A stretch of DNA of 45,287 bases from CAZVFE01 sp964626405 (GTDB lineage Bacteria; Bacteroidota; Bacteroidia; Cytophagales; Spirosomataceae), in NCBI GenBank assembly GCA_964626405.1, contig CAZVFE010000006.1:1-45287 (forward strand), in the 5' to 3' direction. How positions within the stretch are numbered: position 1 is the stretch's first letter; each line of letters begins with the position of its first letter. This document shows, one piece after another, positions 16,508 through 24,391 of this stretch. Under the pieces are notes generated by a model that saw only the letters and a program-made list of their open reading frames with translations, made no database searches and was not told where the DNA came from. The position numbers and the translations under genes are program-made.

Positions 16508-17392
16508 ATGAATAGTTTAGATTTAAATATACCTTCTCCCCTTGAAGAATTAATTGATCCAATTATTTCTGAAAAGGAAGTATCTGTATTTATAAAAAGA
16601 GATGATTTAATTCATCCTTATATTACAGGAAATAAATGGCGCAAATTAAAAAAATATATCCAATTATTCGAAGAATCACCTAAAAAAGGGATAATAAGTT
16701 TTGGAGGAGCATATTCAAATCACCTGATGGCTTTGGCATTTGTTGGAAATCTTCTTCATATTCCTACCATCGGAATCATTAGGGGAAATGAATTAAATAA
16801 GGATTCCAATCTACAATTGAAATTGATAGATTCTTTGGGTATGAAATTAATATTTATTTCCAGAGAAGATTATAGGAAAAAGATAATACCTAATACCATA
16901 GAAATACAGGATTATATGATAATACCTGAAGGAGGATATTCAAAGGAAGGTGTTGATTCAATAGAGGAATTAGCCAAAGAATTGGGGAAGGAAAATCCTA
17001 GCCATATTATTACAGCAATTGGAACGGGAACTACAGCAATTGGCTTAGCTAAATTTTTATCTTGTAAAATTATTGGAATATTAAGTTTAAAAAATAGTGA
17101 TGAAATAAGGCAAAATGAACTGGATCAATTAGGAGAGAATAAAATTCAACTATTTAGTGAATATAGTGAACGGTCCTATGGAAAAACAGATTTTAAAATA
17201 AATGATTTTTCAATAAAATTTTCTGAAGAAAAAAAAATACCCGTGGAAAAAATTTACACGGGTAAGATGTTTTATGCTTTATTAGATTTAATCAAGAAAG
17301 ATTATTTCCCTAAAGGATCTAAAATAATTGCACTTCATACAGGAGGGGTCTATCCTACTGAACCTTCCAAAGAAATAGCTAATAATTTTTGA
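16508..17392 (+). CDS. PLP-dependent ACC deaminase / D-cysteine desulfhydrase family enzyme
   Basis: A 294-residue fold-type II PLP enzyme. The Schiff-base lysine is expected at Lys43 in ITGNKWRKLKKY, followed by FGGAYSNHLMALA and the phosphate-binding TAIGTGTTAIGLA. Members deaminate 1-aminocyclopropane-1-carboxylate or release sulfide and pyruvate from D-cysteine. Bacteroidota versions are usually the short desulfhydrase-like type. It is divergent from the RluD-like gene and overlaps sufB by 43 bp at the 3' end. Sulfur release beside sufB is suggestive, but the genes are convergent, so the link is only positional. Confidence 0.85.
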   Translation: MNSLDLNIPSPLEELIDPIISEKEVSVFIKRDDLIHPYITGNKWRKLKKYIQLFEESPKKGIISFGGAYSNHLMALAFVGNLLHIPTIGIIRGNELNKDSNLQLKLIDSLGMKLIFISREDYRKKIIPNTIEIQDYMIIPEGGYSKEGVDSIEELAKELGKENPSHIITAIGTGTTAIGLAKFLSCKIIGILSLKNSDEIRQNELDQLGENKIQLFSEYSERSYGKTDFKINDFSIKFSEEKKIPVEKIYTGKMFYALLDLIKKDYFPKGSKIIALHTGGVYPTEPSKEIANNF

Positions 17393-18798
17393 GCTTCTAC
17401 AGCAAATTCCATCGGTAATTGATTCAATACCTCTTTGGCATATCCATTTACAATTAAAGCAATGGCTGATTCCGTATCAATTCCTCTTTGATTACAATAG
17501 AATAATTGGTCTTCTCCAATTTTAGATGTTGTGGCTTCATGCTCCACAGAGGCTGAATTATTTTTTACCTCTAAATAAGGAAAAGTATGCGCGCCACATT
17601 TATCACCTAATAAAAGGCTATCACATTGACTAAAGTTCTTTGCTTTATCAGCCTTTTTTGCCACCTGCACTAGTCCGCGATAAGAATTTTGTGAAAAACC
17701 AGCAGATATACCCTTGGAAACAATTCTAGATTTAGTATTTTTTCCTAAATGAATCATTTTAGTCCCTGTATCAGCCTGTTGGAAATTATTCGTAACAGCA
17801 ACAGAATAAAATTCGCCAATAGAATTATCCCCTTTTAAAATAACAGATGGATATTTCCATGTAACCGCAGAACCTGTCTCAACTTGGGTCCAGGATAATT
17901 TTGCATTATCTCCATTACATAAACCACGTTTAGTAACAAAATTATAAACTCCACCTTTTCCTTCTTTATCTCCAGGATACCAATTCTGTACGGTTGAATA
18001 TTTTACTTCAGCACCAGAATGAACAAATATCTCTACAACTGCAGCATGCAATTGATTTTCATCTCTTTGTGGTGCAGTACAACCTTCTAAATAAGAAACA
18101 TAAGAATCCTCCTCTGCAATGATTAATGTTCTTTCAAATTGTCCGGTACCTGAAGCATTAATTCTAAAATAGGTAGAAAGTTCCATTGGACATCTAACCC
18201 CTTTTGGAATATAACAAAAGGAACCATCAGAAAAAACTGCAGAGTTAAGGGCAGAAAAGAAGTTATCTTTAACAGGAACAACTGAGCCCAAATATTTTTT
18301 AACTAATTCCGGATGTTCTTGAATAGCCTCCGAAATGGAACAAAAAATAATTCCTTTTTCGGCTAAAGTCTTTTTAAAGGTTGTTGCAACAGAAACAGAA
18401 TCAATTACTGCATCAACTGCAACATTGGCTAATCTTTTTTGCTCATCTAGTGAAATTCCTAAACGATCAAAAGTCTTTTTAACTTCTGGATCTAAATCGT
18501 CTAAGGATTCTAATTTTTTAACCTGCTTGGGAGCAGAGTAATATTTTAATTTTTGATAATCAGAAGGAACATAATGGACATTAGGCCATTTTGGCTCTTG
18601 CATCTCTTTCCATTGTCTGAAGGCATTTAACCTCCATTCATACATCCATTCCGGTTCATTCTTTTTAATTGAAATAAAACGTATGATTTCTTCATCTAAA
18701 CCTACAGGAGCTTCATCTACTTCAAAATAGGATTCAAATCCATATTTATAATCAGATTCTGTTACTTCCCTTAAAATCTCGTCTACTTGTTCTGGCAT
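17350..18798 (-). CDS. sufB: Fe-S cluster assembly protein SufB
   Basis: A 482-residue SufB of normal length. Conserved core segments include SVATTFKKTLAEKGIIFCSISEAIQEHPELV, VFSDGSFCYIPKGVRCPMELSTYFRIN, EDSYVSYLEGCTAPQRDENQLHAAVVE and NYRGLVQVAKKA. It is the scaffold of the SufBCD complex on which iron-sulfur clusters are built in the cytoplasm. sufC, sufD and sufS, normally its neighbours, are absent: downstream is the convergent PLP enzyme gene and upstream an Lrp/AsnC gene. A promoter box with a surrounding inverted repeat lies at 18813-18845. Confidence 0.97.
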   Translation of the reverse strand: MPEQVDEILREVTESDYKYGFESYFEVDEAPVGLDEEIIRFISIKKNEPEWMYEWRLNAFRQWKEMQEPKWPNVHYVPSDYQKLKYYSAPKQVKKLESLDDLDPEVKKTFDRLGISLDEQKRLANVAVDAVIDSVSVATTFKKTLAEKGIIFCSISEAIQEHPELVKKYLGSVVPVKDNFFSALNSAVFSDGSFCYIPKGVRCPMELSTYFRINASGTGQFERTLIIAEEDSYVSYLEGCTAPQRDENQLHAAVVEIFVHSGAEVKYSTVQNWYPGDKEGKGGVYNFVTKRGLCNGDNAKLSWTQVETGSAVTWKYPSVILKGDNSIGEFYSVAVTNNFQQADTGTKMIHLGKNTKSRIVSKGISAGFSQNSYRGLVQVAKKADKAKNFSQCDSLLLGDKCGAHTFPYLEVKNNSASVEHEATTSKIGEDQLFYCNQRGIDTESAIALIVNGYAKEVLNQLPMEFAVEAQKLLAISLEGSVG

Positions 18799-18812
18799 AA
18801 ATGTGTTTATTT

Positions 18813-18845
18813 ACAATTTTACTACAAATTTAATAATAAAATTGT
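18813..18845 (-). promoter_or_regulatory. sufB promoter -7 box centred in an inverted repeat
   Basis: On the minus strand TAAATTTG (18825-18832) is a perfect TAnnTTTG box 27 bp before the sufB ATG. It sits in the middle of ACAATTTTA (18813-18821) and TAAAATTGT (18837-18845), a perfect 9-bp inverted repeat with a 15-bp spacer. A dimeric regulator bound here would cover the promoter core. Confidence 0.5.
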
Positions 18846-18910
18846 TTCGTTCGACATATTATTTAGAACCAATATAAATAAAGCGATTTTTTTTTAAACT
18901 TGAACTAAAA

Positions 18911-19375
18911 TTAATTGATAGGGACATTACGAATAAGGGATTCTTCTAAGGAAATAAAGGTTTCAGTACGTTGAATACCTGAAACTTTTTGAATTTTATC
19001 ATTTAGAACTTCCTTTAGATGATCTGTATCTCGACAAATTATTTTGGCAAATATTGAATATGAGCCTGTGGTATAATGAATATTTACAACTTCGGGGATA
19101 GATTGTAAATCCTTGGCAACATCGGAATATAAGCTTGATTTATCTAGATATATTCCTAGAAATGCGGTGATATCCCAACCTAAAGAAGGATAATTAATCA
19201 AAAGTTGGGAACCTTTTACTACGCCCAAACTTTCCATTTTTTTCATTCTAACATGAACGGTACCACCAGAAACATTCAGTTCTTTTCCTATTTCCGAGAA
19301 GGGCATATTGGCATCTTTTACCAATAATTCAAGGATTTGATAATCTAAAGAATCTAATTCAATCGCCTTTTTCAT
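18911..19375 (-). CDS. Lrp/AsnC family transcriptional regulator
   Basis: A 154-residue regulator. The N-terminal helix-turn-helix occupies about 8-60 (LDYQILELLVKDANMPFSEIGKELNVSGGTVHVRMKKMES). The C-terminal RAM/effector domain covers about 70-148, with VVNIHYTTGSYSIFAKIICRD. The family binds amino acids or other small ligands and acts as feast/famine regulators. It lies 112 bp upstream of sufB in the same direction and is divergent from the tRNA-like RNA gene, so both are candidate targets. Confidence 0.93.
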   Translation of the reverse strand: MKKAIELDSLDYQILELLVKDANMPFSEIGKELNVSGGTVHVRMKKMESLGVVKGSQLLINYPSLGWDITAFLGIYLDKSSLYSDVAKDLQSIPEVVNIHYTTGSYSIFAKIICRDTDHLKEVLNDKIQKVSGIQRTETFISLEESLIRNVPIN

Positions 19376-19445
19376 TTTAAATTTTTTATAAAAATGAATA
19401 TTTTTTTTAATTTTTTCTAAAAATTTTTAATTTTTTTTGAAATAA

Positions 19446-19477
19446 TTTGAAAAATATGAAATTCTATTATATATTTG
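19446..19477 (+). promoter_or_regulatory. Promoter of the tRNA-like RNA gene
   Basis: TTTG at 19446-19449, 20 bases, then TATATTTG at 19470-19477, a textbook Bacteroidota -33/-7 pair. Transcription should begin near 19484, about 30 nt before the tRNA-like structure. Confidence 0.75.
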
Positions 19478-19513
19478 CATCGTAATAATTAAAAGTAATT
19501 ATTCGGTCTATAC

Positions 19514-19654
19514 TGTAGGATGATGAAATTGGCAGACGTGCCCTCCTGTCTCGGGGGTGGTGATAAGGGATAAACACGACATAACGGGTTGACCACTGTA
19601 TTAATCTGTGTCGCGGCTAACTGCACTTTGGAGGTTCGAATCCTTCTCCTACAG
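19514..19654 (+). tRNA. Unusual tRNA-like gene: Leu-like D arm, GUC anticodon loop, 72-nt variable region
   Basis: Acceptor stem TGTAGGA (19514-19520) pairs perfectly with TCCTACA (19647-19653), and G19654 is the discriminator. C19513 could pair with it as an eighth pair. The D arm ATGAAATTGGCAGACGT (19523-19539) has the 3-bp stem and loop of class II tRNAs, close to tRNA-Leu. Anticodon stem CCCTC/GGGGG (19541-19545, 19553-19557) closes loop CTGTCTC, giving anticodon GUC after U33. T arm GGAGG-TTCGAAT-CCTTC spans 19630-19646. Between stem and T arm are 72 nt (19558-19629) instead of the usual up to about two dozen, containing a possible 7-bp stem at 19577-19583 with 19607-19613. No CCA is encoded. 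An Asp charge is possible from GUC, C38 and G73, but this may be a tRNA mimic or pseudo-tRNA. Confidence 0.6.
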
Positions 19655-19703
19655 CTCTTTATATTATTAAAGAAAATTTTTAGTTTGTTGATGAAGTGTG
19701 ATT

Positions 19704-19736
19704 AAAAACAGCTTTAATTTAAAGCTGTTTTTTTTT
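19704..19736 (+). terminator. Terminator of the tRNA-like RNA gene
   Basis: CAGCTTTA (19709-19716), loop ATT, TAAAGCTG (19720-19727), flanked by five A and followed by nine T. It is strong and defines a transcript of about 250 nt from the promoter at 19446-19477. Confidence 0.88.
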
Positions 19737-19787
19737 GCACAATATTTAAGTATATTTAAGTATTTTTCAATCTAAAAATTAAATAAT

Positions 19788-20423
19788 ATGTCATTACGAT
19801 TAGGAGATATTGCTCCAGACTTTTCCGCCGAAACAACACAAGGATCAATCAATTTTCATGAATGGATAGGTGATTCTTGGGCTTTATTGTTTTCTCATCC
19901 AGCAGATTTTACTCCAGTTTGTACTACAGAATTAGGAAAAACAGCCTTATTAAATGGTGAATTTCAAAAAAGAAATGTAAAACCTATAGCTGTTTCAGTA
20001 GATGACTTGGATTCTCATAATAAATGGATTCCCGATATCGAAGAGGTAAATAATGTAAGCATGAATTTTCCAATTATTGCAGATGAAGGAAGAAAAGTAG
20101 CAACATTATATGACATGATTCATCCTAATGCCTCAGAAAAGGCAACTGTTCGTTCTGTATTTATTATTGGTCCAGACAAAAAAATTAAATTAACACTTAC
20201 ATATCCTGCTTCTACTGGAAGAAATTTTACTGAAATATTAAGAGTAATTGATTCATTGCAATTAACAGCAAATTATTCTGTAGCCACGCCAGCGGATTGG
20301 GTGGATGGTCAGGATGTTATTATTACCCCAAATATTACCAATGAACAGGCAAAGGATAAGTTTCCAAAAGGTTTTACAGAAGTCAAACCTTATTTAAGAA
20401 AAACACCTCAGCCAAATAAATAG
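19788..20423 (+). CDS. 1-Cys peroxiredoxin (Prx6 type)
   Basis: A 211-residue peroxiredoxin. The active-site segment SHPADFTPVCTTE has the peroxidatic Cys45, the only cysteine in the protein, so it works by the 1-Cys mechanism. The long C-terminal domain (about 160-211, YSVATPADWVDGQDVIITP) is typical of the Prx6 branch. It reduces peroxides in the cytoplasm. Unlike Bcp at 2146 it needs an external thiol rather than an internal resolving cysteine. It is monocistronic, bounded by the RNA gene terminator and by a long hairpin terminator at 20446. Confidence 0.95.
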   Translation: MSLRLGDIAPDFSAETTQGSINFHEWIGDSWALLFSHPADFTPVCTTELGKTALLNGEFQKRNVKPIAVSVDDLDSHNKWIPDIEEVNNVSMNFPIIADEGRKVATLYDMIHPNASEKATVRSVFIIGPDKKIKLTLTYPASTGRNFTEILRVIDSLQLTANYSVATPADWVDGQDVIITPNITNEQAKDKFPKGFTEVKPYLRKTPQPNK

Positions 20424-20445
20424 ATTTTAATCATAAAAAATAATC

Positions 20446-20496
20446 AAGGGTTAATTTAAAAATTCTATGGAATATTTGAATTAACCCTTATTTTTG
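20446..20496. terminator. Long hairpin terminator after the peroxiredoxin gene
   Basis: AAGGGTTAATT (20446-20456) pairs with AATTAACCCTT (20479-20489). The pairing continues inward through TAAA/TTTG, and the apex carries ATTC-TATG-GAAT. ATTTTTG follows. The last bases TATTTTTG (20489-20496) also read as a perfect -7 box for pgi, so terminator tail and promoter may coincide. Confidence 0.75.
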
Positions 20497-20515
20497 TGAT
20501 AAATTAAATCAAAAT

Positions 20516-22162
20516 ATGTTACCAACAATTGACTTTACAAAAACCCAAGCGTTTTCTAGCTTACAAAACGATTTCAATAGATTAAGTAAAATTTCAATTC
20601 CAGAATTATTTAAATCCGAAAATGATCGATTTAATAAATATGGAGTTGAATTCAACAATATTCATTTAGATTATTCCAAAAATATCATTGATCAAAATTG
20701 TTTTGAGAATTTAATTAAATTAGCAAAGGAATGTGGACTAGAAGCAGCTATCGAAGCGCAGTTTAAAGGCGAAAAAATAAATCAAACAGAGGGAAGAGCG
20801 GTATTGCATACAGCTTTAAGAAAACCTTCTCATTCAAGTTTTCATTTAGAGGGCGAAGATATTATTCAAAATATTTCAGCAGTGAAGGAGAAAATGAGAG
20901 CCTTTTCTGATGCTGTAATTGATGGAAAATGGTTAGGAGCAACAGGAAAAAAGATTACTGATATAGTAAATATTGGAATTGGTGGATCAGATTTAGGTCC
21001 GGTTATGGTAACTGAGGCATTAAAACCTTATTCAAATCATCTGAAATTACATTTTGTTTCTAATGTAGACGGTACACATATTGTTGAAACTTTAAAGTAT
21101 TGTGAACCTGAAACTACTTTATTTTTAATTGCTTCGAAAACCTTTACAACGCAAGAAACAATGGCAAATGCCTTTTCTGCAAGGGAATGGTTAACAAAAT
21201 CCTTAAATCAAGAAGATGCCGTAGAAAAACATTTTGTTGCAATTTCTACAAATTCTGAAAAAGTTAAGGAATTTGGGATTAATCAGGCAAATATGTTTGA
21301 ATTTTGGGACTGGGTTGGAGGTAGATATTCCTTATGGTCTGCCATTGGTTTATCAATTGCGCTTGGAATAGGTTATAAGAATTATGAACTATTATTGGAA
21401 GGAGCTTTTGAAATGGATCAGCATTTTGAAAATACTGATTTCAGCTCAAATATGCCTGTAATAATCGGCTTATTAGGAATTTGGTACAATAATTTCTTTG
21501 GAGCACATTCTCATGCAATTTTACCCTACGATCAATATATGCATAGATTTGCAGCCTATTTCCAACAAGGAGATATGGAATCAAATGGTAAATCAATAGA
21601 CCGAAATGGAAATAGAGTAGATTATGCTACGGGACCAATTATATGGGGAGAACCGGGGACAAATGGTCAGCATGCATTTTATCAATTAATTCATCAAGGT
21701 ACACAGATGATTCCAGCTGATTTTATTGCTCCTGCAATTTCTCATAATCCAATCGGGGATCATCATAAAATGCTATTGAGTAATTTCTTTGCACAAACAG
21801 AAGCTTTAATGAATGGTAAAAGCTTAGAGGTTGTCATTAATGAATTAAAGGAAAAAGGATTATCTCAGCAAGAAATTAATAAATTGGCTCCATTCAAAGT
21901 ATTTGAAGGCAACAAACCAACAAATTCAATATTGATTAAAAAATTAGATCCGAAGACATTGGGTTCTTTAATCGCCATGTATGAACATAAAATATTTGTT
22001 CAAGGGGTTATATGGAATATTTTCTCCTATGATCAATGGGGTGTTGAATTAGGCAAACAATTGGCAAATTCGATTTATCCTGAATTATCTGGAGACGAAA
22101 AAGTTAATAGCCATGATTCATCAACGAATGGCTTAATCAATTTGTACAAAAATTGGAGATAG
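20516..22162 (+). CDS. pgi: Glucose-6-phosphate isomerase
   Basis: A 548-residue enzyme of the bacterial long form. It has the phosphate-binding IGIGGSDLGPVMVTEAL, the FVSNVDGTHIVETL strand, the SKTFTTQETMANA signature, and the catalytic GEPGTNGQHAFYQLIHQGT region. It interconverts glucose-6-phosphate and fructose-6-phosphate at the entry of glycolysis. It is monocistronic, with a terminator shared with the convergent hisS gene. The start at 20516 follows a -7 box by about 20 bp, so its leader is very short. Confidence 0.98.
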   Translation: MLPTIDFTKTQAFSSLQNDFNRLSKISIPELFKSENDRFNKYGVEFNNIHLDYSKNIIDQNCFENLIKLAKECGLEAAIEAQFKGEKINQTEGRAVLHTALRKPSHSSFHLEGEDIIQNISAVKEKMRAFSDAVIDGKWLGATGKKITDIVNIGIGGSDLGPVMVTEALKPYSNHLKLHFVSNVDGTHIVETLKYCEPETTLFLIASKTFTTQETMANAFSAREWLTKSLNQEDAVEKHFVAISTNSEKVKEFGINQANMFEFWDWVGGRYSLWSAIGLSIALGIGYKNYELLLEGAFEMDQHFENTDFSSNMPVIIGLLGIWYNNFFGAHSHAILPYDQYMHRFAAYFQQGDMESNGKSIDRNGNRVDYATGPIIWGEPGTNGQHAFYQLIHQGTQMIPADFIAPAISHNPIGDHHKMLLSNFFAQTEALMNGKSLEVVINELKEKGLSQQEINKLAPFKVFEGNKPTNSILIKKLDPKTLGSLIAMYEHKIFVQGVIWNIFSYDQWGVELGKQLANSIYPELSGDEKVNSHDSSTNGLINLYKNWR

Positions 22163-22179
22163 TAGGTAATTAAAGATTT

Positions 22180-22230
22180 ATTCCTAGAATTTTAAAGTAA
22201 AAATATTTTAAATTCTAGGAATTTATTTTT
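22180..22230. terminator. Bidirectional terminator between pgi and hisS
   Basis: ATTCCTAGAATTT (22180-22192) and AAATTCTAGGAAT (22210-22222) form a 13-bp perfect stem, followed by TTATTTTTTT. A/T-rich flanks on both sides suit termination of both convergent genes. Confidence 0.8.
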
Positions 22231-23592
22231 TTAATTCCTTAGAACCTGGATAGTATCTTCAAGAGAAATCAATTCTTGAGTTCCAGAATTCATATTTTTT
22301 AAATTTATTTTATTCGAAATTATTTCCTCCTCTCCTATTACAGCCACATATGGAATATTTCGTTTGTTCGCAAAATCAAAAGATTTCTTAATTTTTACAA
22401 TGTCAGGATAAATTTCTGCCTTAATTCCATTTTGCCGTAATTGATTGACGTATTTAACAGCCAATTTTTGTCCTTTTTCATCAAAATACGTAAATAATAT
22501 TTGCGAATTTGTTTTAGGAAGATCTTGAAATAAATTAAGAATTTCCATAACATCTAGAATTCTTTCTATACCAAATGATATACCCACACCAGACATATCT
22601 GGAAATCCGAACATTGTTGTAAGATTATCATATCTTCCCCCACCTACAATAGAAGGAAAATCAATATCTGCCGGTTTACCTTCATAAATCAAACCAGTAT
22701 AATACGATAATCCTCTTGCTAATTTAATATCAAATATAATATTTGAATTATCTCTAAGGTTTAAATCAAGATTAGTTAGGATATTTCTAACCTCTGCAAT
22801 CCCTTCTAAACCAATAGAAGAAGAGCTTAAAAATCCTTCTAAATAATCACATTTTTCAAGGTTTGTACCCCTAAAATCTAAAATTTCTTTTAATGAATTA
22901 TTGGAAGATTCCGAATAACCAGCAGAAATTAATTCCTCGTTTACCTTGTCCCAGCCTATTTTATCTAATTTATCAAGGGTTGCAGCGAATAGACCAAAAT
23001 TATTAAGGTAACCTAAAACTTCAGAAATACCAGTAAGTATTTTTCTTGAATTAATAAACAAATTGGCTTTAAAACCCAAATCTGAGAACACAGATTGAAA
23101 TAAAGAAATAAGTTCTACTTCATTAATTAAAGAATTTGAACCTACAATATCAGCATCACATTGATAGAATTCTCTATATCGCCCTTTTTGTGGACGATCT
23201 GCTCTCCATACAGGTTGAATTTGATATCTTTTAAAAGGAAAAACTAATTCATTACGATTCATTGCGACAAACCGAGCAAAGGGTATTGTCAAATCATATC
23301 TCAAGCCCTTTTCGGACACTTTAGTAATCAGTTTTTCAGGAGAAAGAACCAAATCGTCTGATTTGATATCTTTTTTAAAATCCCCTGAATTTAAAATTTT
23401 AAAAAGTAATTGATCTCCTTCTTCCCCATATTTTCCCATCAAAACGTTTAGATTTTCAATGGCTGGGGTTTCAATATTTTCAAAACCGAATTGAATAAAA
23501 TTCTTTTTGATTATGTCGAATACATAATTTCTACGAACCATTGTTTGTGGTCCGAAATCTCTAGTTCCTCTTGCGTTATTCGGTTTTTGCAT
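22231..23592 (-). CDS. hisS: Histidyl-tRNA synthetase
   Basis: A 453-residue class II synthetase. It has ARGTRDFGP near the N terminus, motif 2 with FKRYQIQPVWRADRPQKGRYREFYQCDADIVG, the histidine motif LARGLSYYTGLIYE, motif 3 VGISFGIERILDVM, and a C-terminal anticodon-binding domain (about 360-453). It charges tRNA-His. The start is the ATG at 23592. A TTG at 23601 would add only three residues and lies at the predicted transcript start of the promoter at 23610-23640. The hisGDC genes elsewhere in the window are separate. Confidence 0.97.
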   Translation of the reverse strand: MQKPNNARGTRDFGPQTMVRRNYVFDIIKKNFIQFGFENIETPAIENLNVLMGKYGEEGDQLLFKILNSGDFKKDIKSDDLVLSPEKLITKVSEKGLRYDLTIPFARFVAMNRNELVFPFKRYQIQPVWRADRPQKGRYREFYQCDADIVGSNSLINEVELISLFQSVFSDLGFKANLFINSRKILTGISEVLGYLNNFGLFAATLDKLDKIGWDKVNEELISAGYSESSNNSLKEILDFRGTNLEKCDYLEGFLSSSSIGLEGIAEVRNILTNLDLNLRDNSNIIFDIKLARGLSYYTGLIYEGKPADIDFPSIVGGGRYDNLTTMFGFPDMSGVGISFGIERILDVMEILNLFQDLPKTNSQILFTYFDEKGQKLAVKYVNQLRQNGIKAEIYPDIVKIKKSFDFANKRNIPYVAVIGEEEIISNKINLKNMNSGTQELISLEDTIQVLRN

Positions 23593-23609
23593 TTTCAACA
23601 ATTAAAATG

Positions 23610-23640
23610 CAAAATTACGTTTTTCTTTGGTTATGGCAAA
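23610..23640 (-). promoter_or_regulatory. hisS promoter
   Basis: On the minus strand TTTG (23637-23640), 19 bases, then TAATTTTG (23610-23617): both elements perfect. The -33 box overlaps the last codons of the upstream lipoprotein gene (stop at 23631), so hisS has its own promoter inside its neighbour. Confidence 0.7.
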
Positions 23641-24128
23641 GGATTAAAATCTAATCTTAAGGAATCCAGTTCCTGTTCTAAAAGTTTATAATTTAAATCA
23701 GCCTTTGATTTTGAATTTAATTGATACCGTAGATTATCGCATGAACGAATAAATAAAGTATAACGCGCTTGGTAGTCTTGAACCATTTTCCTTTCCTGAT
23801 CAATAAAAGTTAAATTCAAAGAATCCGTTATTTTATTCATTTCACTAACAAAATTTCCAATGAAATTGTATGAATTTATTAATAATTGATCTTTCGGAAT
23901 AGTTTCTTTTTGACTTTCTAAGGCTTTAAAATATTTGAGACGAACTTGAAAAACAGATTCTTTTCTTTTTTTATCATAGAATTCATGAATAGATTTTAAT
24001 TTTAAATCATAAAGATTTTCGGCTTCTTTCTGAATAAAAACCAAAGGTTTTTCATTGATGGGGATTGTACGTGCACAGGAATAGAACAAGGAGGTAATAA
24101 AAAATAAATAAAGAGATATTTTTTTCAT
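23631..24128 (-). CDS. Hypothetical lipoprotein
   Basis: A 165-residue protein with a lipoprotein signal (MKK, hydrophobic core LYLFFITSLFYS, Cys18). The mature part is strongly charged and predicted helical, with heptad-like stretches (EAENLYDLKLKSIHEFYDKKRKESVFQVRLKYFKALESQ described in parts: residues about 35-75), suggesting a coiled coil at the membrane face. I do not recognise a family. It has its own -7 box TAAATTTG on the minus strand at 24147-24154 and precedes hisS, which carries a separate promoter. Confidence 0.7.
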   Translation of the reverse strand: MKKISLYLFFITSLFYSCARTIPINEKPLVFIQKEAENLYDLKLKSIHEFYDKKRKESVFQVRLKYFKALESQKETIPKDQLLINSYNFIGNFVSEMNKITDSLNLTFIDQERKMVQDYQARYTLFIRSCDNLRYQLNSKSKADLNYKLLEQELDSLRLDFNPLP

Positions 24129-24195
24129 GGTTAGATAATTAATTTACAAATTTAATATTTTTTCTTGAAGTTTTTTTTTTGAACAAAAAAATTAA

Positions 24196-24203
24196 TACCT
24201 TTG
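24196..24203 (+). promoter_or_regulatory. -7 box of the 47-residue protein gene
   Basis: TACCTTTG, the most common form of the Bacteroidota -7 box, 23 bp upstream of the ATG at 24226. The -33 position lies in a run of T. The predicted leader is about 17 nt. Confidence 0.65.
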
Positions 24204-24225
24204 CACTTTCAAAAATTAAATAATT

Positions 24226-24369
24226 ATGGCAGTTACAAGATTAAAAAGAAAAGATAGAAGAAATAAAGCGGTAGCAAACAATAGAACTGCTGCCATTAAG
24301 CGTTTGCTTCAGCGTCCTGAAATCAGAAAAGTAGACATTGAAGAAATTAAAAAATCATTTGCTAAATAA
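24226..24369 (+). CDS. Small basic protein of 47 residues
   Basis: ATG at 24226, TAA at 24367-24369. The protein is very basic in its first 30 residues (TRLKRKDRRNKA, NNRTAAIKRLLQRPEI) and ends with an amphipathic helix VDIEEIKKSFAK. It has no cysteine, signal or membrane segment. Charge and size resemble a ribosomal or RNA-binding protein, but I cannot match it to a named ribosomal protein. It is not S21, L34 or L36. Strong promoter and terminator on either side show a real, probably highly expressed, monocistronic gene. Confidence 0.8.
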   Translation: MAVTRLKRKDRRNKAVANNRTAAIKRLLQRPEIRKVDIEEIKKSFAK

Positions 24370-24391
24370 TTGATTTTTAAAAAAAATATAT

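Noticed and set aside
19514..19654. tmRNA or group I intron-bearing tRNA-Leu
   Set aside because: The RNA is far too short for tmRNA and has an intact anticodon stem-loop. The extra bases lie after the anticodon stem, not in the anticodon loop, and are too few for a group I intron.
19741..19770. Short tandem TATTTAAG-like repeat before the peroxiredoxin gene as a promoter or operator
   Set aside because: Only two and a half imperfect AT-rich copies, no correctly spaced TTTG/TAnnTTTG pair; likely base-composition noise.
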